Source: Verrucomicrobia bacterium 12-59-8
Lineage (GTDB): Bacteria > Verrucomicrobiota > Verrucomicrobiae > Verrucomicrobiales > Verrucomicrobiaceae
Direction: 5' to 3'
DNA: 24,475 nucleotides
NCBI GenBank assembly: GCA_002279765.1
Contig: NCCR01000087.1
Span: forward strand, 1-24,475
Positions 22,267 through 24,475 of the stretch are shown here, one piece after another. Within the stretch, counting starts at the first letter, position 1, and the number at the start of each line of letters is the position of its first letter. A program made the translations under genes and the position numbers. The notes below the pieces were generated by a model. That model saw only the letters and a program-made list of their open reading frames with translations, ran no database searches and had not been told where the DNA came from.

Positions 22267-23388
22267 TTACAGGAATTCATGCACTGCCTTGGCTGCGCGC
22301 AGGTAAGCCCCGCCACTGCCGAGTGTGGCGACCACAGATGCCAGATCCTGCTGCAAATGCTCGCGTCGGGCGGCACTGGTGAGCAGGTCGGTGGTGGCTT
22401 TGGCAAGCGTGTCAGCATTGAGCTGCCCCTGCACAAGTTCCTTCACCACCTCGCGCTTGGCGAGGATATTGACGATGCCCAGATATTTGATCCGCACGAC
22501 CAGCTTGGCGATGACGTAGGTGGGCCAGCTCACGTTGTAGATCAGCGTGTAGGGTAGGCCAAAGCAGGCGGCTTCCAGCGTGGCGGTGCCGGAGGCGACG
22601 GCTCCAGCTTGAGCTCGCTGCATCAGATCATAGACGGTGCCGGTTTCGATCCAGCGCTTCGCCTCGGGCATGCCGTGCTCGTCGGCCATGTTGCGCATGA
22701 AACCGGCGAGAGTCTCATTGGCCGCCGAGATGGCGAAGCGTGCAGACGGCAGGGCCAGTTTGATGGCTTTGGCCGCGTCCATCATGATGGGAAACAGACG
22801 GCGCACTTCGTTGAGGCGGCTGCCGGGGAACCAGCCGACGAGGCCGGGCTCGCGTTTCCATTCGCGTTTCAGCGTCACCACGCGGTCCACCATGGGGTGT
22901 CCGCTGAATTCGGTGCGCAGGCCGCTCTTCTCGTAAAACTCCTTCTCGAAGGGGAAGATGCAGATCATGAGGTCGAGCACTTTGGCCATGATCTTCACCC
23001 GGCCCTTTTTCCATGCCCAGACCTGCGGGCTGATGTAGTAGAGAATGCGTCCTTTGTACCCGGCGGTGCGCAGGCTCTTGGCTAGGCGCAGATTGAAACC
23101 GGGATAATCCACGAGGATCACCGCTTCGGGTTTCTGATCGAGGATGGAGTCCAGCACGGCATCCATCTTCTCCTTGAAATAGCGGTACATTTTCAGCACC
23201 TCCCACAGCCCGACGACACCGGCGGTTTCGACCCAGTCTTCAACACCTTCGCCGACCACCTCGCGCATCTTCGGGCCGCCCAAACCAATGACCTTCATGC
23301 CGGGCTCCAGCGTCTTCAATTCACGCAGGAGTCCCGCAGCATGAGTGTCGCCGCTGACTTCGCCTGCAATGATGAAGATGCGGTTCAT
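22267..23388 (-). CDS. lpxB: Lipid-A-disaccharide synthase
   Basis: A 373-residue GT19 glycosyltransferase that joins 2,3-diacylglucosamine-1-phosphate to UDP-diacylglucosamine to form the lipid A disaccharide at the inner membrane. Family blocks seen are IAGEVSGDTHAAGLL (7-21), VDYPGFNLRLAKSLR, ISPQVWAWKKGRVKIM, FSGHPMVD, GSRLNEVRRLFPIM and the UDP-binding ASGTATLEAACFGLP. Length is normal. Its ATG overlaps the TGA of the upstream dehydrogenase by four bases (23385-23388), implying coupled translation. It converges on the DUF4175-like gene with a 45-bp spacer in which I see no terminator. The presence of lpxB indicates an LPS-type outer membrane. Confidence 0.96.
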   Translation of the reverse strand: MNRIFIIAGEVSGDTHAAGLLRELKTLEPGMKVIGLGGPKMREVVGEGVEDWVETAGVVGLWEVLKMYRYFKEKMDAVLDSILDQKPEAVILVDYPGFNLRLAKSLRTAGYKGRILYYISPQVWAWKKGRVKIMAKVLDLMICIFPFEKEFYEKSGLRTEFSGHPMVDRVVTLKREWKREPGLVGWFPGSRLNEVRRLFPIMMDAAKAIKLALPSARFAISAANETLAGFMRNMADEHGMPEAKRWIETGTVYDLMQRAQAGAVASGTATLEAACFGLPYTLIYNVSWPTYVIAKLVVRIKYLGIVNILAKREVVKELVQGQLNADTLAKATTDLLTSAARREHLQQDLASVVATLGSGGAYLRAAKAVHEFL

Positions 23389-24338
23389 GAGGTGCCCAGC
23401 GCGGCGTTTTTTTCAATTTGATCGGTGATTTCCAAAGCGATGCGTACAGCTTCGGCACCTTCCTGGCCGGTCACGACCGGGCGGCGGCCATGACGGGCGC
23501 ATTCCACGAAGGCGGCTATTTCGAGTTTCAGCGGCTCGTCTTTTTCCACTTCAACCGCTTCACGCACGATCTGCATGCCGTCTTTGCGGTAGATCCAGCC
23601 GCTCTGCTCCTGGTAGTCCAGACTGAGGTAGCTCTCGCTCTGAAAGACGCGGATTTTGCGCATCTTCTCCGGGCTGATGCGGCTGGCCGTGATGTTGGCG
23701 ATGCAGCCGTTGGCGAACTTGAGCCGCGCGTTGGCAATGTCTTCACGTTTGGTCAAAACCGGAATGCCCACGGCATCGACCTGGATCAGTTCTGATTTCA
23801 CCAGATGCAGCACGATCTCGATGTCGTGGATCATCAGATCCAGCACCACGCCAATGTCGATGCTGCGGTTCGGGAAAGGCGAGAGACGATGGGCCTCGAT
23901 GAAGCGCGGGTTGTCCATGCGTTCTTCAAGCTGCAGCAGCACCGGATTGAAGCGCTCGATGTGGCCGACCTGTAGAATGACGCTCTTCGACTTCGCAAGT
24001 TCGATGAGCGCCTGCGCCTCCGCATAGGATTCGCTGATGGGCTTTTCCACCATCACATGAATACCGGCCTGCATGAGCGGCTCGGCGACTTTGCGGTGGA
24101 AGACCGTCGGCACAGCAACCGTGGCGGCATCCACGCGCTGCGCGAAGTCGGCGAGATCACCGGCGGCATGCGTGCCAAATTGCGCGGCAAATTCTGCGGC
24201 CCGTGCAGTGTCGGCATCATACACGGCAGCAAAGGTGATCGCACCCTCGCTTTTCGTGGCGATCTCAGCCATGATGCGGGCGTGGTTTTTGCCAATGGCA
24301 CCGACTCCGGCGACTCCGATGCGGAAAGGGGAACTCAT
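23385..24338 (-). CDS. Gfo/Idh/MocA family dehydrogenase (GnnA-like candidate)
   Basis: A 317-residue NAD(P)-dependent oxidoreductase. It has the N-terminal Rossmann motif GVGAIG (11-16), the EKP catalytic lysine motif (98-100), the GHIERFNPV block (125-133), and a C-terminal alpha/beta domain with DLMIHDIEIVLHL carrying the HD pair. The four-base overlap with lpxB points to a role in lipid A or surface sugar synthesis. GnnA proteins, which oxidise UDP-GlcNAc at C3 before transamination by GnnB, belong to this family and are encoded beside lpx genes in several phyla. No GnnB aminotransferase is visible here, so the specific call is inference; the family call is firm. Confidence 0.88.
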   Translation of the reverse strand: MSSPFRIGVAGVGAIGKNHARIMAEIATKSEGAITFAAVYDADTARAAEFAAQFGTHAAGDLADFAQRVDAATVAVPTVFHRKVAEPLMQAGIHVMVEKPISESYAEAQALIELAKSKSVILQVGHIERFNPVLLQLEERMDNPRFIEAHRLSPFPNRSIDIGVVLDLMIHDIEIVLHLVKSELIQVDAVGIPVLTKREDIANARLKFANGCIANITASRISPEKMRKIRVFQSESYLSLDYQEQSGWIYRKDGMQIVREAVEVEKDEPLKLEIAAFVECARHGRRPVVTGQEGAEAVRIALEITDQIEKNAALGTS

Positions 24339-24362
24339 GATCAGATGTGAAAAAAGGGAAGG

Positions 24363-24475
24363 TTAGAATTTGCCGGGGAACTTCATGCCAGGCGGAAGCT
24401 TGGGCATTTTGCCCCCCCCCCCACCTCCGAGCATTCCACCGAGACCGCCGAGTCCTCCCATGCCACCACCACCGA
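24363..24475 (-). CDS. C-terminal end of a Gly/Met-rich protein, partial (possibly Ffh)
   Basis: The last 36 full codons of a minus-strand gene, ending at the TAA at 24363-24365, are visible. They encode a Gly-rich run with Leu and Met (GGLGGLGGMLGG), then KMPKLPPGMKFPGKF and stop. Gly/Met-rich tails of this kind end the M domain of SRP protein Ffh in several bacteria, but the diagnostic GTPase part lies outside the window, so the assignment is tentative. An 11-C run (24412-24422) encodes part of the Gly stretch and is prone to length errors. It lies 24 bp upstream of the dehydrogenase ATG. Confidence 0.6.
   Translation of the reverse strand, partial: GGGGMGGLGGLGGMLGGGGGGKMPKLPPGMKFPGKF

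Overview
The window reads as chromosomal DNA of a Gram-negative, GC-rich bacterium. Best guess is the Verrucomicrobiota (Verrucomicrobiales/Prosthecobacter-like). The reasons are lpxB (lipid A), two penicillin-binding proteins, a GldA/F/G-like ABC module with a DUF4340 partner, a secreted formylglycine-type sulfatase, a Q/G-rich DUF4175-like protein, mostly weak Shine-Dalgarno signals, and intergenic 9-bp-periodic repeats. No 16S gene is present, so this assignment is inference. I see no rRNA, tRNA, CRISPR array, transposase or phage gene.

Layout: (1) 1-3874, minus strand: an operon of ABC ATPase, permease (ATGA overlap), GldG-like auxiliary protein and a DUF4340 protein that runs off the left edge. 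A plausible sigma70 promoter and a pair of 9-bp direct repeats lie upstream. (2) 4026-5453, minus: exported sulfatase. (3) 5546-9735, plus: the nusA-infB-rbfA information-processing operon without rimP. It has a predicted promoter and a terminator-like hairpin in the nusA leader. infB is split: the main frame stops just before the C2 (fMet-tRNA-binding) subdomain, which continues in another frame from a GTG overlapping the stop, with about six family residues missing. (4) 9827-13931, plus: a class B PBP with intact catalytic motifs, then a class A PBP with an intact-looking glycosyltransferase domain but all three transpeptidase motifs replaced. (5) 14173-19586, plus: a metal-efflux cluster made of a small Cys/His-rich exported protein, a short adaptor-like lipoprotein ending in CTCGH, a CzcA-type RND pump, and a small exported protein ending in CICDH. 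No outer-membrane factor is present, and several short-period repeats lie between the genes. (6) 19692-22221: divergent lipoprotein and DUF4175-like gene, with two perfect palindromes between them. (7) 22267-24475, minus: lpxB, overlapped by an upstream Gfo/Idh/MocA dehydrogenase (GnnA-like candidate), preceded by the Gly-rich C-terminus of a protein that may be Ffh.

The strongest candidates for something undescribed are the class A PBP with a pseudo-transpeptidase beside an active class B PBP, the split infB, the metal cluster with Cys/His tails on two otherwise unrelated proteins, and the dispersed 9-bp-period intergenic repeats.
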